40,781 nt of DNA, from positions 1-40,781 of the forward strand of contig CAZPAO010000018.1 of assembly GCA_964584665.1 (NCBI GenBank). The letters are read 5' to 3'. Position 1 is the first letter of the stretch. Each line of letters starts with the position of its first letter. Position numbers and translations under genes: made by a program. Under the pieces are notes generated by a model. It saw only the letters and a list, made by a program, of their open reading frames with translations. It was not told where the DNA came from and searched no databases. This document shows positions 7,738 to 15,856 of the stretch, piece after piece. The stretch is from DASUBN01 sp964584665. GTDB lineage: Bacteria > Pseudomonadota > Gammaproteobacteria > Natronospirales > REEB76.

Positions 7738-7766
7738 ACGCCGCACCCCGAGGGTGCGGCGTTTTC
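7738..7766 (+). terminator. Intrinsic terminator of rpmE
   Basis: An 11-bp perfect stem (7738-7748 with 7752-7762) around the loop CGA, its foot ending in the first T of a TTTT run. Confidence 0.9.
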
Positions 7767-7818
7767 ATTTCAGCTTCCGGTGGAAATAATCCCACCCGCC
7801 GGGGCCCCGGGCCGGGCA

Positions 7819-7824
7819 TATAAT
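7819..7824 (+). promoter_or_regulatory. Candidate -10 element for gltA
   Basis: A perfect TATAAT in the otherwise GC-rich 7767-7959 gap, about 135 bp upstream of the gltA ATG. No clear -35 is seen. It would give a leader of roughly 130 nt in which I recognise no conserved structure. Confidence 0.45.
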
Positions 7825-7959
7825 GGCGCGCCAGAACGAGGCCACCATCCGGCTGCCCCGCCTGGGTCAGGGTCCCGAACAAAGCCGATACCGATCACCG
7901 CCTGCCGGCCTCAGAAGGATGCCCGGCGGGCCCGCACGCCGCGCGCCCAGGAGTAGGCC

Positions 7960-9252
7960 ATGGCCAAGATCTACAAGCTCACCGGCCCCGAGGGCAAGAC
8001 CACGGACATGCCCCTCAAGGAGGGCACCCTCGGTCCCGGCACCCTGGACATCAGCGCGCTGTACAAGGACCAGGGGGCGTTCACCTTCGACCCCGGGTTC
8101 ATGACCACGGCGAGCTGCGAGAGCAAGATCACCTACATAGACGGCGACCAGGGCGTGCTGCTTTACCGCGGCTACCCCATCGAGCAGCTGGCCGAGAAGA
8201 GCAGCTTCCTCGAGATCTGCTACCTCATCCTGTACGGCGAGCTGCCCACGACCCAGCAGCTCGAGAAGTTCAACCACTCGATCCAGCACCACTCGCTGGT
8301 GCACGAGGCGGTGCTGCGCTTCTTCAACGGCTTCCACTACGACGCGCACCCGATGGCGATGATGACCGGCGTGGTGGGCTCGCTCTCGGCCTTCTACCCG
8401 ACCTCCACCGACATCCACAACCCGCGCCACCGCGACGTGTTCGCGCACCGCATCATCGCCAAGATGCCGACGCTCGCCGCCGCGGTCTACAAGCACGGCA
8501 TCGGCCAGCCGTTCGTGTACCCGAAGAACGACCTGGATTACTGCTCCAACTTCCTGAACATGCTGTTCTCGGTGCCGGCGGAGAAGTACGAGGTGGACCC
8601 GGTGGCCGCGGAGGCCCTGGACCTGCTCTTCATCCTGCACGCGGACCACGAGCAGAACGCCAGCACCTCCACCGTGCGCCTGGCGGGCAGCTCCGGCACC
8701 AACCCCTACGCGGCCATCGCCGCCGGCATCGCCACCCTGTGGGGCCCGGCCCACGGCGGCGCCAACGAGGCGGTGCTGGACATGCTGAAGGAGATCAAGG
8801 ACGTCAAGAACATCGACGCCGCCATCGCCAAGGCCAAGGACAAGAACTCCGGCTTCCGCCTGATGGGCTTCGGCCACCGCGTCTACAAGAACTACGATCC
8901 GCGCGCCAAGATCATCCGCGCCACCTGCCACAAGGTATTGAAGAAGCTCGGCCGCTCCGACGACCCGCTGCTGGAGCTCGCCATGCGCCTGGAAGAGGTC
9001 GCGTTGAAGGACAGCTATTTCATCGAGAAGAAGCTCTACCCGAACGTGGACTTCTACTCCGGCATCATCTACAAGGCCCTCAACATCCCGGTGAACATGT
9101 TCACGGTGATGTTCGCCATCGCCCGCACTGTGGGTTGGGTGGCGCACTGGCAGGAGATGATCGCGGATCCCGGCATGAAGATCGGCCGGCCGCGCCAGCT
9201 CTACACCGGGCCGGTGAAGCGGGACTACCTGGAACTCGCCAAGCGCAAGTGA
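7960..9252 (+). CDS. gltA: Type II (hexameric) citrate synthase
   Basis: Condenses oxaloacetate with acetyl-CoA to give citrate, the entry to the TCA cycle. At 430 residues it matches Gram-negative type II enzymes (E. coli 427). The catalytic triad is in place: His265 in GPAHGGANE, His306 in GFGHRVYK and Asp364 in PNVDFYSG. The N-terminal small beta domain (about residues 1-60) is the part that makes NADH-sensitive hexamers in this class. RGYPIEQLAE and AARTVGWVAHW-like segments also match. It stands alone between two terminators; the next gene begins 47 bp downstream. Confidence 0.98.
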   Translation: MAKIYKLTGPEGKTTDMPLKEGTLGPGTLDISALYKDQGAFTFDPGFMTTASCESKITYIDGDQGVLLYRGYPIEQLAEKSSFLEICYLILYGELPTTQQLEKFNHSIQHHSLVHEAVLRFFNGFHYDAHPMAMMTGVVGSLSAFYPTSTDIHNPRHRDVFAHRIIAKMPTLAAAVYKHGIGQPFVYPKNDLDYCSNFLNMLFSVPAEKYEVDPVAAEALDLLFILHADHEQNASTSTVRLAGSSGTNPYAAIAAGIATLWGPAHGGANEAVLDMLKEIKDVKNIDAAIAKAKDKNSGFRLMGFGHRVYKNYDPRAKIIRATCHKVLKKLGRSDDPLLELAMRLEEVALKDSYFIEKKLYPNVDFYSGIIYKALNIPVNMFTVMFAIARTVGWVAHWQEMIADPGMKIGRPRQLYTGPVKRDYLELAKRK

Positions 9253-9258
9253 TACAAG

Positions 9259-9286
9259 GAAGCGGCCTCAGGGCCGCTTCGCATTT
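9259..9286 (+). terminator. Terminator after gltA
   Basis: GAAGCGGCC (9259-9267) and GGCCGCTTC (9272-9280) form a perfect 9-bp stem with loop TCAG. The tail GCATTT is poor in T, so read-through into the methyltransferase gene is likely. Confidence 0.65.
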
Positions 9287-9299
9287 CGGGGGTGATGGC

Positions 9300-10088
9300 G
9301 TGAAACTTCACAAGGCGGCGGCACGGCTGGCGGGCTGGGAGCTGCAGCACATCCGCAAGGACCAGCCCACGCTGGAGACGCACCTCAGCCAGCTGCTGCC
9401 GAAGCTCGGCATCGACTGCCTGCTGGACGTGGGCGCGAACCAGGGCCAGTACGGCAGCATGCTGCGCCGCTCCGGCTACAAGGGGCGCATCGTCTCCTTC
9501 GAACCGGTGAAGGCCAGCTTCGATATCCTGCGCGCCAAGGCCGCCAAGGACCCGCAGTGGAGCGTGTACAACTACGCCCTGGGCGCCACGGCCGGCGAGA
9601 GCATGATCCATGTGAGTCGCTCCACCGTGATGGCTTCGTTCCTGGATGCCACCGAGTTCTCCCACGAGCAGTTCCCGGAAGGGATGCAAGTGACGCGGGA
9701 CGAGAAGGTGACCATCCAGACGCTGGACGCGGTGTTCAGCCTGGTGACCGAAGGCCTCAAGTCGCCGCGGGTATTCCTCAAGATGGATACCCAGGGCTAC
9801 GACCTGCAGGTGTTCGCCGGCGCCAAGCGCTCCCTGCCCCAGGTGCGGGGCCTGCAGACGGAGATCTCCATCCAGGCCATCTACGAAGGCATGCCGGACT
9901 ACCTGGAATCGCTTGCGACCTACACCAAGGCCGGCTTCGTGATGACCGGACTCTATCCCGTGAGCCGCGACAAGCGGACCCTCGCCCTTATCGAATTGGA
10001 TTGCGTGATGCGACGCAGCGAGAAACTGCGCGAGAGAGCGGTCGCTGCTCCCACCAAGAAGGCACGGAAGAAGCGCAAGAAGAGCTAG
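9300..10088 (+). CDS. FkbM-type SAM-dependent methyltransferase
   Basis: 262 residues from the GTG at 9300, preceded by GGGGGTGA. The SAM-binding start is CLLDVGANQGQYGSMLRRSG (about residues 40-59), then the acidic end of strand 2 in VSFEPV. FLKMDTQGYDLQVFAGA (about residue 160) and QTEIS are typical of the FkbM family, which O-methylates sugars, polyketides or glycolipids. The substrate here is unknown. The last 15 residues are almost all Lys, Arg and Ala (TKKARKKRKKS), an unusual basic tail. The open frame continues upstream inside gltA, but that part is a shadow. It converges with the following minus-strand gene, with only 4 bp between stops. Confidence 0.85.
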   Translation: MKLHKAAARLAGWELQHIRKDQPTLETHLSQLLPKLGIDCLLDVGANQGQYGSMLRRSGYKGRIVSFEPVKASFDILRAKAAKDPQWSVYNYALGATAGESMIHVSRSTVMASFLDATEFSHEQFPEGMQVTRDEKVTIQTLDAVFSLVTEGLKSPRVFLKMDTQGYDLQVFAGAKRSLPQVRGLQTEISIQAIYEGMPDYLESLATYTKAGFVMTGLYPVSRDKRTLALIELDCVMRRSEKLRERAVAAPTKKARKKRKKS

Positions 10089-10092
10089 AGCG

Positions 10093-10719
10093 CTATTCGC
10101 CTGCCACGGCCAGCAGCAACTCGACATCCTTGAGCGAACCACGTCTCATCGGTCTGCCATCGACGGGGCTGATGGGCGCTTCTCTTATCCCATCCACTTC
10201 GAACACGGTCACTTCAATCGGCACGTCACCGGCGACGAACTTGTAGACCGGGTATTCCGACTGCACCCCGGCGCCTGAGCGGAGCTTGCGCGCGGAGTTC
10301 TCGTAGGGGATACCCTTCTCCATGAGGAAGATAGCCACTTCCTCCGCCATGTCGCTGAACACGTGGACATACACGATGCCGTGTTCGGAGGCGGTACCCG
10401 ATAGCACGGGGCCGACCAGGCGTGCGTTGAAGGGCGCGAAGAGCTTCAGGGCGTTGCGCGCGGTCTCGCGCAGATGCCGGAGATGGTTGGGCTGGCTGTC
10501 GGCGCGGAACAACCGCTGGTGCTCGGCCAGGGCCTCTTCCACTTCCAGGTTGGTGGGGAGATGCAGGCTGCGCGGGTCGAACCCTAGGCGCTCCGCTGCC
10601 TTGCGTTTGGCGAACAGGAAGTCCCGCACGCCCTCCTCGGACATGATGCGAGCCGCTTCCTGCGTGAGCAGACGCCGCAGGTCATCCATGTGCGGCGATA
10701 CGCGTCGGGTCATGGGCAC
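10093..10719 (-). CDS. Uncharacterised nucleotidyltransferase-like protein
   Basis: 208 residues of unknown function. The N-terminal third (LTQEAARIMSEEGVRDFLFAKRKAAERLG) is a helical segment seen in a conserved proteobacterial family sometimes mislabelled UDP-N-acetylmuramate-alanine ligase. The middle (FAPFNARLVGPVLSGTASEHGIVYVHVFSD) resembles the GS-x-DxD region of nucleotidyltransferase folds. Here GPVLSG replaces GS, and His-Val-His replaces the usual acidic pair, so catalysis may be lost. A later Met at residue 11 (MDDLRRLL) could be the real start. It lies downstream of mrcA across the five-hairpin repeat. Confidence 0.6.
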   Translation of the reverse strand: MPMTRRVSPHMDDLRRLLTQEAARIMSEEGVRDFLFAKRKAAERLGFDPRSLHLPTNLEVEEALAEHQRLFRADSQPNHLRHLRETARNALKLFAPFNARLVGPVLSGTASEHGIVYVHVFSDMAEEVAIFLMEKGIPYENSARKLRSGAGVQSEYPVYKFVAGDVPIEVTVFEVDGIREAPISPVDGRPMRRGSLKDVELLLAVAGE

Positions 10720-10815
10720 TGCGCGTAGTGGTGTTACAGAAAAGATAGCACAGCCGTATGACTAGTCCATGAAGGGCGCGACCTAATCGAACGGAGTTGG
10801 GGTGGCCGGACAGGG

Positions 10816-10950
10816 GTTCGCGGCACTGCCGCGAACGGGCGGACTGAAAGTTCGCCCTGGACTTTCCGGCGCAAGCCGGAAAGCCAGCGACGGCGAGTCC
10901 GAGCTTGCCTCGGGCTCGCCGGAATCACGCAAGCCAGGACGGCTTGCGTG
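10816..10950. repeat. Array of five consecutive hairpins (modular repeat, full copy)
   Basis: Five dyads fill 135 bp. 1: GTTCGCGGCA/TGCCGCGAAC (10816-10825, 10827-10836). 2: GGGCGGACT/AGTTCGCCC (10837-10845, 10849-10857, one G-T pair). 3: CTTTCCGGC/GCCGGAAAG (10862-10870, 10875-10883) with a GCAA tetraloop. 4: a 13-bp stem with one T-G pair (10891-10903, 10909-10921). 5: CACGCAAGCC/GGCTTGCGTG (10926-10935, 10941-10950). The array lies between the mrcA stop and the next minus-strand gene. Hairpins 2 and 3 match the copy at 1442-1516 in sequence and spacing. There is no T-tract, so it is not a simple terminator. Confidence 0.8.
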
Positions 10951-10956
10951 CAGCTA

Positions 10957-13335
10957 TCAGAAGATGTCGCTGCTGTCCGACTGCTTCTTCTTGTCCGCTT
11001 CCTTCTGCGGCAGGCGTCCGGTCTGGAAGTACTCGAAGATCGAGTCCGGATCATCGGCGCTCACCAGGAGGCCCGTGTTCGGGTCGATGCGCGCCTCCTC
11101 GATGCCGAAGGGCCGCGGGAACGGATCCTTGGGGATGGGCACGCCCTGCAACGCAGGGCCCATGAAGGACATCCAGATGGGCAGCGCCGCCAGGGCGCCC
11201 TGCTCGCCGTTGCCGAGCGTCTGGGAAGGCTGGTCGTTGCCGACCCACACCACCGCCACCAGGTGGCTGGTGAAGCCGTCGAACCAGGCGTCGGAATAGT
11301 CGTTGGTGGTGCCGGTCTTGCCGGCGATGTCGGGCCGGTTCAGGGATTGGGCCAGCACGCCGGTGCCGGTCTTGATGACCTCCTGCATCATGCTGGTCAT
11401 GAGCCACGCGTTCTGGGGCGTGATGGCCTGAGGCGCACCCTGGGGCATGCCGGTGGCGGCATCGCCCTGAGCAGGCAGCTTGCACACATCGCAGGCGATG
11501 TCGGGCGTGGCCTGGTAGAGCACCTGGTTGCCGCCATCCAACACCGTCTGTAGGTAGTAAGGCGTGATGCGATACCCGCGGTTGGCGAACACGGCATAGC
11601 CGCGAGCCATCTCAAGGGGCTCGAGGCTGGCGCTGCCGAGGGCCAGGGTCAGGTCCCGCGGCAGCTCGTCCGGCGTGAAGCCGAAGTTCGTGTCGTACTG
11701 GATGGTCTTGTCCACGCCGAGCTGCTGCAGCACCCGGATCGAGACCAGGTTCAGGGAATGGGCGAGCGCGCTGCGCAGGCGGGTCGGACCGCTGAAGTCG
11801 CCTTCGTAGTTGCCTGGACGCCAGACGTTGCCGTTCTTGGCGTCGTTCACCACCACAGGCGCGTTAGGCACCACGGTGGCGGTGGTGAAGCCGTTCTCCA
11901 GGGCCGCCGAGTAGACGAAGGGCTTGTACGAGGAGCCGGGCTGCCGGTGGGACTGGATGATCCGATTGAACTTGCTGGCACCGAAGTCGAAGCCGCCCAC
12001 CAGGGCCACCACGGCCCCGTCCACCGGGTCCACGGCCACCAGGGCGCCCTGGGCCGTGGGTACCTGGGCGAGACCCCAGGTGGAGCCGTCCAGGCGCCGG
12101 AGATAGACGATGTCACCCCGGGCCAGGATGTCGGCAGCGGTCTTAGGGGCCGGCCCCATGCCGCTCTGGTTGAGGTATTTGCGGGCCCATTTCAGGTTGT
12201 CCCAGCCCACGTCCACGGTGCCGGCACCGTCGGCATAGAACTCGGCGGTCTGGCCGTCCACCTTCACGGTCACGGCCGGGTAGAGGCCACCCACGTGATC
12301 CCGGTCCTCCACCTCTTTCGAAAGGTCGTTCTCGGAAGCCTTCTCCGGCAGCTCCACATGGGCTATGGCGCCGCGCCAGCCGTGGCGCTGGTCATAGGCG
12401 AGCAGACCGTCGCGCACTGCCTTGGCCGCCAGGGGCTGCAGGCGGCTGTCGATAGTGGTCACCACCGAATAGCCGGCGGTATAGGCGTCGTCGCCGTACT
12501 TGTCGACCATGTAGTTGCGGACCATCTCGGCTAGATAGGGCGAATCCACCTCGGCGGTGGGCTCGTGGAAGGACGCCGTGTCCTTCTCGGCCATGGCCTG
12601 GGCGTATTGGTCCTTGTTGATGTAGCCGTCCGAGAGCATGCGGGCGAGCACATAGCCGCGGCGCGCCAGGGCGTGTTCCGGGTTCGCCAGCGGGTTGCCG
12701 CCGGAGGGAGCCTGGGGAAGTCCCGCGATCATGGCGGTCTGGGCCAGGGTCAGGTGGGCCACATCGGTGCCGTAATAGGCCTCGGCGGCGGCGCCCACGC
12801 CGTAGGCGCGTTCACCAAGATAAATCTTGTTCAAATATAGAGCCAGGATGTCCTGCTTCGAGAGCTGGTGTTCGATGCTGAAGGCCAGGAAGGCCTCCCG
12901 CATCTTGCGGCCGAAGGTCTTCTCGGTGGTCAGGAAGAAGTTGCGGGCCAGCTGCATGGTGATGGTGCCGCCGCCCTGGTTGCGCTCACCGGTGGCCGCG
13001 TAATGCAGCCCCGCGCGCAGGACGCCCTGCATGTCCACACCCGGGTGGGTCCAGAAGTTCTCGTCCTCCGCTGCCACGAAGGCGTCCACCATGGGTTTGG
13101 GGATCTGGGCGTATTCCAGGGGGATGCGACGCTTCTCGCCGAAGACCGCCAGGAGCCGGCCGTCCCGGGTATAGACCCTGAGCGGCACCTGGAGCCGGAT
13201 GTCTTTCAGGACCTCCACCGAGGGAAGGCCCGGCGCCACCACCAGATAGGCCCCCAATAAGCCCACCAACCCCAACCCGCAGAGGCCCAGGAGGGCGGCA
13301 ATCACAACATATAGTGCTCGGGGCAGGTGGGGCAT
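10957..13335 (-). CDS. mrcA: Class A penicillin-binding protein 1A
   Basis: 792-residue bifunctional peptidoglycan synthase. One N-terminal membrane helix (about residues 8-34) anchors it. The GT51 glycosyltransferase domain has the catalytic Glu90 in AAEDENFWTHPG, then GGGTITMQLARNFF and LNKIYLGERAYG. An OB-like inserted domain (about 280-400) is typical of the PBP1a class. The transpeptidase domain has the nucleophile in PGSSYKPF (about residue 466), the SLN form of the SxN motif, and AGKTGTTNDY (about 673). It is divergent from pilM, the usual mrcA/pilM arrangement of gammaproteobacteria. The five-hairpin array starts 6 bp after its stop. Confidence 0.97.
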   Translation of the reverse strand: MPHLPRALYVVIAALLGLCGLGLVGLLGAYLVVAPGLPSVEVLKDIRLQVPLRVYTRDGRLLAVFGEKRRIPLEYAQIPKPMVDAFVAAEDENFWTHPGVDMQGVLRAGLHYAATGERNQGGGTITMQLARNFFLTTEKTFGRKMREAFLAFSIEHQLSKQDILALYLNKIYLGERAYGVGAAAEAYYGTDVAHLTLAQTAMIAGLPQAPSGGNPLANPEHALARRGYVLARMLSDGYINKDQYAQAMAEKDTASFHEPTAEVDSPYLAEMVRNYMVDKYGDDAYTAGYSVVTTIDSRLQPLAAKAVRDGLLAYDQRHGWRGAIAHVELPEKASENDLSKEVEDRDHVGGLYPAVTVKVDGQTAEFYADGAGTVDVGWDNLKWARKYLNQSGMGPAPKTAADILARGDIVYLRRLDGSTWGLAQVPTAQGALVAVDPVDGAVVALVGGFDFGASKFNRIIQSHRQPGSSYKPFVYSAALENGFTTATVVPNAPVVVNDAKNGNVWRPGNYEGDFSGPTRLRSALAHSLNLVSIRVLQQLGVDKTIQYDTNFGFTPDELPRDLTLALGSASLEPLEMARGYAVFANRGYRITPYYLQTVLDGGNQVLYQATPDIACDVCKLPAQGDAATGMPQGAPQAITPQNAWLMTSMMQEVIKTGTGVLAQSLNRPDIAGKTGTTNDYSDAWFDGFTSHLVAVVWVGNDQPSQTLGNGEQGALAALPIWMSFMGPALQGVPIPKDPFPRPFGIEEARIDPNTGLLVSADDPDSIFEYFQTGRLPQKEADKKKQSDSSDIF

Positions 13336-13413
13336 GGAAACCTCAGCTCAAGACACCGGAAAAGGGGCATTTCTGAGCCATTTCCAGAGGGGGCAAAAGG
13401 GGAAAATATTTAT

Positions 13414-13441
13414 TTGATTTAGTCATTTGGTGGTATATATT
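13414..13441 (+). promoter_or_regulatory. Candidate sigma-70 promoter of the pil operon
   Basis: TTGATT (13414-13419) and TATATT (13436-13441) are 16 bp apart in the only AT-rich part of the mrcA-pilM gap. The start point would be near 13448, about 74 nt before the pilM GTG. Confidence 0.55.
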
Positions 13442-13466
13442 GAAGCTGGGACTTAAGACATTGGGA

Positions 13467-13489
13467 CGGCCTGACAGGGCCGGTTTTTT
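13467..13489 (+). terminator. Terminator-like hairpin in the pilM leader (possible attenuator)
   Basis: CGGCC (13467-13471) pairs with GGCCG (13478-13482), followed by G and six T. mrcA is transcribed away from here, so no upstream gene needs termination in this direction. It would act within the pil leader, between promoter and GTG. The stem is short, so its strength is uncertain. Confidence 0.45.
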
Positions 13490-13521
13490 GGGCGTCCGCC
13501 GCTCTATAAGGAACGCAAGAC

Positions 13522-14580
13522 GTGCTGTTAAGGCCATCGTCACCCCCCCTCTTGGGTATCGACATCAGCACATCGTCGGTGAAGCTCATCGAGCTCGCCA
13601 AGGCGGGCGGTTCCTATAGGGTGGAGAGTTTCGCGGCTGAACCTATGCCCGCCAATGCTATCACCGACAAGGTGATCATGGATGTGGATGGAGTCGGCGA
13701 CGCGGTGCGCAAGGCCGTGAAACACGCGAGCCCCAAGTCGAAATACGCGGCCGTGGCCCTCTCCGGCCAGGTCATGACCAAGACCATCCAGATGCCCGCC
13801 AAGCTGTCCGACAAGGACCTGGGCGAGCAGATCGAACTCCAGGCCGACCAATACATATCGCAGCCCATCGACGAGGTGGCCTTCGACTACGAGATCGTGG
13901 GCCCCTCCCAGAGCGACCCGGACCTCGTGGACGTGTTGCTGGTGGCCGCGCGCCGCGAGAGCGTGGACAAGCTCGTCTCGGTGCTGGACATCGCCGGCCT
14001 CACGGCGAAGCTCGTGGACGTTGAGGCCTACGCCCTCGAGAACGCCTGCAAGCTGCTCACTTACCAGATGATGGACGAAGGCCTGGACCGCACCATCGCG
14101 CTGGTGGACTTCGGCGCCGCCACCACGTCTTTCAGCGTGCTGCACGACCGCAAGATCATCTACACCTACAACAGCGACTTCGGCGGCAAGCAGCTGACCG
14201 AAGAGATCATGCGCCACTACGGCCTCACCTTCGAAGAGGCCGGCAAGGCCAAGAAGGAAGGCGGCCTCCCCGGCAACTACAAGGTCGAGATCCTCGACCC
14301 GTTCACCGAGGACATGGCGCAGACCGTCAACCGCTCGCTGCAGTTCTTCCTCTCGTCCACCAGCGAGTATTCGCATCTCGACCAGATCATCGTGTGCGGC
14401 GGCTGCGCGGGCATCCCCGGCGCGGCCGAGCGCATCAGCGAGAAGATGGGCACGCCGTCGGTGGTCGGCAACCCCTTCGGCCAGATGAAGGTGTCATCCC
14501 GCGCCAAGACCCAGCTCGTGCAGAGCGAGGCCTCGGCGCTGCTGGTGGCCTGCGGTCTCGCCTTGCGGAGCTTCGACTGA
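13522..14580 (+). CDS. pilM: Type IV pilus inner-membrane platform protein PilM
   Basis: 352 residues, actin-like ATPase fold. Phosphate-1 motif is GIDISTSSVKLIEL (about residues 12-25), phosphate-2 ALVDFGAATTSFSVLHD (about 193), and the adenosine motif IIVCGGCAGIPGA (about 290). PilM sits in the cytoplasm and binds the N-terminal tail of PilN, linking the pilus motor to the alignment complex. The start is GTG at 13522 after AAGGA. The first nine residues precede the conserved LLGID. The stop overlaps the pilN start by one base (TGATG). Confidence 0.96.
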   Translation: MLLRPSSPPLLGIDISTSSVKLIELAKAGGSYRVESFAAEPMPANAITDKVIMDVDGVGDAVRKAVKHASPKSKYAAVALSGQVMTKTIQMPAKLSDKDLGEQIELQADQYISQPIDEVAFDYEIVGPSQSDPDLVDVLLVAARRESVDKLVSVLDIAGLTAKLVDVEAYALENACKLLTYQMMDEGLDRTIALVDFGAATTSFSVLHDRKIIYTYNSDFGGKQLTEEIMRHYGLTFEEAGKAKKEGGLPGNYKVEILDPFTEDMAQTVNRSLQFFLSSTSEYSHLDQIIVCGGCAGIPGAAERISEKMGTPSVVGNPFGQMKVSSRAKTQLVQSEASALLVACGLALRSFD

Positions 14581-15167
14581 TGGCACGCATCAACCTACTC
14601 CCCTGGCGCGAAGAGCGGCGCAAAGCCCGCCAGACGCAGTTCAACATCATCGCCGGCATGGTCGGCGGTGCCGGCGTGGTCTCGGTGCTGATCCTTTACG
14701 GCGCCATGAACGAGGCGATCTCGATCCAGAACGAGCGCAACGCCTACATGACCGACCAGATCAAGCTCATGGACGGCAAGCTCGATGAGATCAAGGACCT
14801 GCAGGACACCAAGCAGCGCCTGCTCGCGCGCATGCAGATCATCCAACAGCTCCAGCAGAGCCGCCCGGTGGTGGTGCACCTGTTCGACCAGCTGGTGAAG
14901 ACCCTGCCCCCCGGCGTGTTCCTGACCTCCGTCAGCGAGGGCGGCGACAGCCTCACCCTCGAGGGCACCGCCGAGTCCAGCGCGCGCATCTCCACGTATC
15001 TCCGCAACATCGACGCCTCGCCGTGGATGGGTGAACCCAACCTGACGGTGGTGCAGAAGGACCCGACCAAGAGCGGCGCCCAGCACTTCTCGATCAGCGC
15101 CAAGGTGGTCGATAAGGCTGCTGCAGCCGCCAAGGCAGCCGATGCCGCCGGCAATGGGGGTGCGTGA
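14580..15167 (+). CDS. pilN: Type IV pilus assembly protein PilN
   Basis: 195 residues. It opens MARINLLPWREERRK, the conserved INLLPWR tail that docks into PilM. A single membrane helix follows (about residues 24-42), then a coiled-coil stretch (about 50-90) and a periplasmic ferredoxin-like domain that pairs with PilO. The Ala/Gly-rich tail is unremarkable. The ATG at 14580 overlaps the pilM stop; the longer open frame upstream lies inside pilM and is rejected. Confidence 0.96.
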   Translation: MARINLLPWREERRKARQTQFNIIAGMVGGAGVVSVLILYGAMNEAISIQNERNAYMTDQIKLMDGKLDEIKDLQDTKQRLLARMQIIQQLQQSRPVVVHLFDQLVKTLPPGVFLTSVSEGGDSLTLEGTAESSARISTYLRNIDASPWMGEPNLTVVQKDPTKSGAQHFSISAKVVDKAAAAAKAADAAGNGGA

Positions 15168-15856
15168 TGGCCATGGACCTGAACGCCCTCAAGAACTTCG
15201 ACATCAACCAGCTGCGCTCGCTGGACCCGAAGAACATGGGCAGCTGGCCGCTGCCGATGCGCATCCTGGTGCTGGTGGGCATCTATGCGATGGTGCTAGT
15301 CGCGGGTTACTACTTCCTGATCGCACAGCAGGTGGATGACCGCAGCAAGCTCGCCGACCAGGAGACCAAGCTGAAGGCCGAGTTCGAATCCAAGGCCCTC
15401 CAGGCGGCCAACTTGGACACTTACAAGCAGCAGCTGGACGACATGCAGAAGTCCTTCGGCACCATGCTGCGTCAGTTGCCGGGCAAGACCGAGCTGCCCA
15501 GCATCCTGCAGGACATCTCGCAGGCGGCCCAGGTGGACGGCCTTAAGCAGGACCTGTTCCGTCCGGGCACCGAGGCGACGAAAGATTTCTACGCCGAGAA
15601 ACCGATCGAGCTCCAGCTCGACGGCGGCTACCATGACTTCGGCAAGTTCGTGAGCGACGTGGCGGCACTGCCGCGCATCGTCACGCTGCACAACATCGTC
15701 ATCAAGCCCGCGGGTGGCGGCAGCGGCAGCGACAACCTGACCATGACGCTCACCGCCAAGACCTATCGCTACCTGGAAGATGACGAGCAGACTGCCAAAC
15801 CCAAGGCCAAGGCTGCCAAGAAACCAGCGGGCAAGGATGCTGGAGGTGGCGCATGA
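15167..15856 (+). CDS. pilO: Type IV pilus assembly protein PilO
   Basis: 229 residues. A membrane helix (MRILVLVGIYAMVLVAGYYF, about residues 30-49) is followed by a periplasmic coiled coil (about 55-100, QQVDDRSKLADQETKLKAEF) and a globular domain; it forms the PilNO heterodimer that binds PilP. The C-terminal 25 residues are Lys/Ala-rich. A GTG at 15164 is also in frame, but the ATG at 15167 repeats the TGATG overlap used at the pilM-pilN junction. The stop overlaps the pilP start. Confidence 0.94.
   Translation: MAMDLNALKNFDINQLRSLDPKNMGSWPLPMRILVLVGIYAMVLVAGYYFLIAQQVDDRSKLADQETKLKAEFESKALQAANLDTYKQQLDDMQKSFGTMLRQLPGKTELPSILQDISQAAQVDGLKQDLFRPGTEATKDFYAEKPIELQLDGGYHDFGKFVSDVAALPRIVTLHNIVIKPAGGGSGSDNLTMTLTAKTYRYLEDDEQTAKPKAKAAKKPAGKDAGGGA

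Noticed and set aside
7867..9147. A 426-residue minus-strand frame opposite gltA
   Set aside because: The plus strand encodes an intact citrate synthase with all catalytic residues; this is an antisense shadow.
8739..9299. An upstream extension of the methyltransferase frame into gltA
   Set aside because: It overlaps gltA in another frame; the GTG at 9300 after GGGGGTGA begins the family-like protein.
10093..10719. UDP-N-acetylmuramate-alanine ligase (MurC)
   Set aside because: At 208 residues with no ATP-grasp or Mur ligase P-loop it cannot be MurC; that label is a known mis-annotation of this kind of protein.
10816..10950. CRISPR array
   Set aside because: The hairpins differ from one another, and there are no equal spacers or cas genes.
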